From Pedobacter sp. FW305-3-2-15-E-R2A2 (GTDB lineage Bacteria > Bacteroidota > Bacteroidia > Sphingobacteriales > Sphingobacteriaceae): a DNA stretch of 64,000 nt. Numbering within the stretch: the first letter of the stretch is position 1; every line of letters starts with the position of its first letter. Shown here piece after piece: positions 63,370 through 64,000 of the stretch. The notes under the pieces were generated by a model. It saw only the letters and a program-made list of their open reading frames with translations. It searched no databases and had not been told where the DNA came from. A program made the translations under genes and the position numbers. The DNA lies in NCBI RefSeq assembly GCF_038446955.1, contig NZ_CP151803.1, positions 3,472,001 through 3,536,000 on the forward strand, given 5' to 3'.

Positions 63370-64000
63370 TTAGGTGTTGCTTTTAAAAATAGAGTTTATA
63401 AAATCAACTTCTTCCTGGTTCAGTCCGATATCTGTAAAGATCATATTGTCAATTTCATCTGTTAATTGTTCAAAGCTTTCCTTGTTTCTTTGGTGTGTAA
63501 TTATCCTATTTACAATTTTGTTATAGTCATTCTGTCTATCCAAAGAAAGCTTAGGAACGTATAATTGTTCGATTGTAAACTTTTTCCACCTAACAGTGCC
63601 AACACCAGTTGTGGTGCCAATTTGAGCGAATAAATATTCAGATACTTTCGAGTTTAAAAATCCAAGTAAGTAAAGCAGAGAATCGCCAGTCATGAGAAAA
63701 GTCGTTGCTTCTGTCACGTACTCGCCATTCAATTCTATGGCAAATTTTGTTTTGTCAGAAATTTCGCCCCAGACAATTTTCTGTCTATAAAAATCCTCCC
63801 AATAGCTTATGCTATCTTGCGTTTCAAACCACTTGTTATTAGTTTTTTTCCTTGCTCCAGCATCACCTGTCTGCTTTAATCTATCAAATCCAAACGACAT
63901 AAGATGTTGTTTAATAGCTGGATATCCCTCTATATCTATTTTTAAACTTGGGAAAGTTGTTATTATCCATAAATCTGCAAATTCATAGCTATATCGCTTA
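63370..64000 (-). CDS. C-terminal specificity part of a type IIG/Eco57I-like enzyme (cut by window edge)
   Basis: The frame is open to the right edge, where it reads KRYSYEFADLWIITTFPSLK, aligned with KRYGYEFADNWLITSHN of the silent module. The shared EDFYRQKIVWG is followed by different sequence (EISDKTKFAIELNGEYVTEA; LLGFLNSKVSEYLFAQIGTT) and the end IGLNQEEVDFINSIF. The start lies beyond the window on the minus strand, so this may be the expressed version. The catalytic methyltransferase/nuclease part is not visible. Confidence 0.8.
   Translation of the reverse strand, partial: KRYSYEFADLWIITTFPSLKIDIEGYPAIKQHLMSFGFDRLKQTGDAGARKKTNNKWFETQDSISYWEDFYRQKIVWGEISDKTKFAIELNGEYVTEATTFLMTGDSLLYLLGFLNSKVSEYLFAQIGTTTGVGTVRWKKFTIEQLYVPKLSLDRQNDYNKIVNRIITHQRNKESFEQLTDEIDNMIFTDIGLNQEEVDFINSIFKSNT
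63766..63799. repeat. 34-bp perfect inverted repeat, right copy
   Basis: Exact reverse complement of 61585-61618, inside the conserved EDFYRQKIVWG codons of the minus-strand module. Distance between copies is 2.1 kb with the IS, about 0.8 kb without it. Confidence 0.85.

Noticed and set aside
1..64000. CRISPR array
   Set aside because: No series of regularly spaced identical repeats was seen anywhere in the window.

Overview
The window looks like a chromosome segment of a Bacteroidota bacterium of the Sphingobacteriaceae, most likely Pedobacter or a close relative. The signs are a SusC/SusD polysaccharide locus, a reg_prop/Y_Y_Y sensor with an AraC-type response regulator, FtsX-type ABC permeases without a linked ATPase, many AraC and MarR regulators, several serine beta-lactamase-like hydrolases, and AT-rich intergenic DNA. 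Species assignment is an inference from protein style only.

Left edge (1-2.8 kb): the end of an integrated element. It holds a NUMOD4/HNH-like protein, a broken pair of unknown ORFs, and a truncated tyrosine integrase next to tRNA-Lys(UUU). Its ~700-bp integrase-to-att end, including 12 bp of the tRNA 3' end, recurs in the same orientation at 59.5-60.2 kb, fused to a broken dinB. The two copies bracket about 57 kb of mostly chromosomal genes.

2.8-34 kb: general chromosome. It includes an S41 peptidase, a large ABC permease preceded by two 16-bp palindromes, hydrolases, LuxR and AraC regulators, an esterase/flavodoxin-fold operon, and a cobalamin riboswitch in front of three surface lipoprotein genes. 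Further on are an Arr rifampin ADP-ribosyltransferase with a TPR-like N-terminus, a NamZ-like DUF1343 protein, a double-DTG retropepsin-like protein, and an EmrAB/TolC efflux operon divergent from an AraC regulator.

34-48 kb: a polysaccharide utilisation locus. It contains GH43, a GH5-like enzyme, a hybrid-type two-component system split into two genes, a lipoprotein GH43 with a ricin-like domain, SusC and SusD. A 16-bp word occurs upstream of three of its transcription units at constant distance from a -7-like element and probably marks the operator of the local regulator. The enzyme set suggests an arabinose- or xylose-containing hemicellulose or pectin side chain.

48-59 kb: a decayed accessory stretch. 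A terpene synthase overlaps a SAM methyltransferase gene and sits behind a broken phzF. Around it are several genes that kept their N- and C-terminal ends but lost the middle (esterase, serine hydrolase, carrier-protein-like ORF), a C-terminal S41 peptidase remnant, and intact MarR/hydrolase operons.

60.2-64 kb: the most striking part. An Mpi-like serine invertase lies beside two tail-to-tail C-terminal specificity modules of a type IIG/Eco57I-like methyltransferase-restriction enzyme. The modules share a perfect 34-bp inverted repeat, and an IS256-family element with target duplication sits between them. This looks like a phase-variable DNA-modification locus. The catalytic part of the expressed gene lies beyond the right edge.
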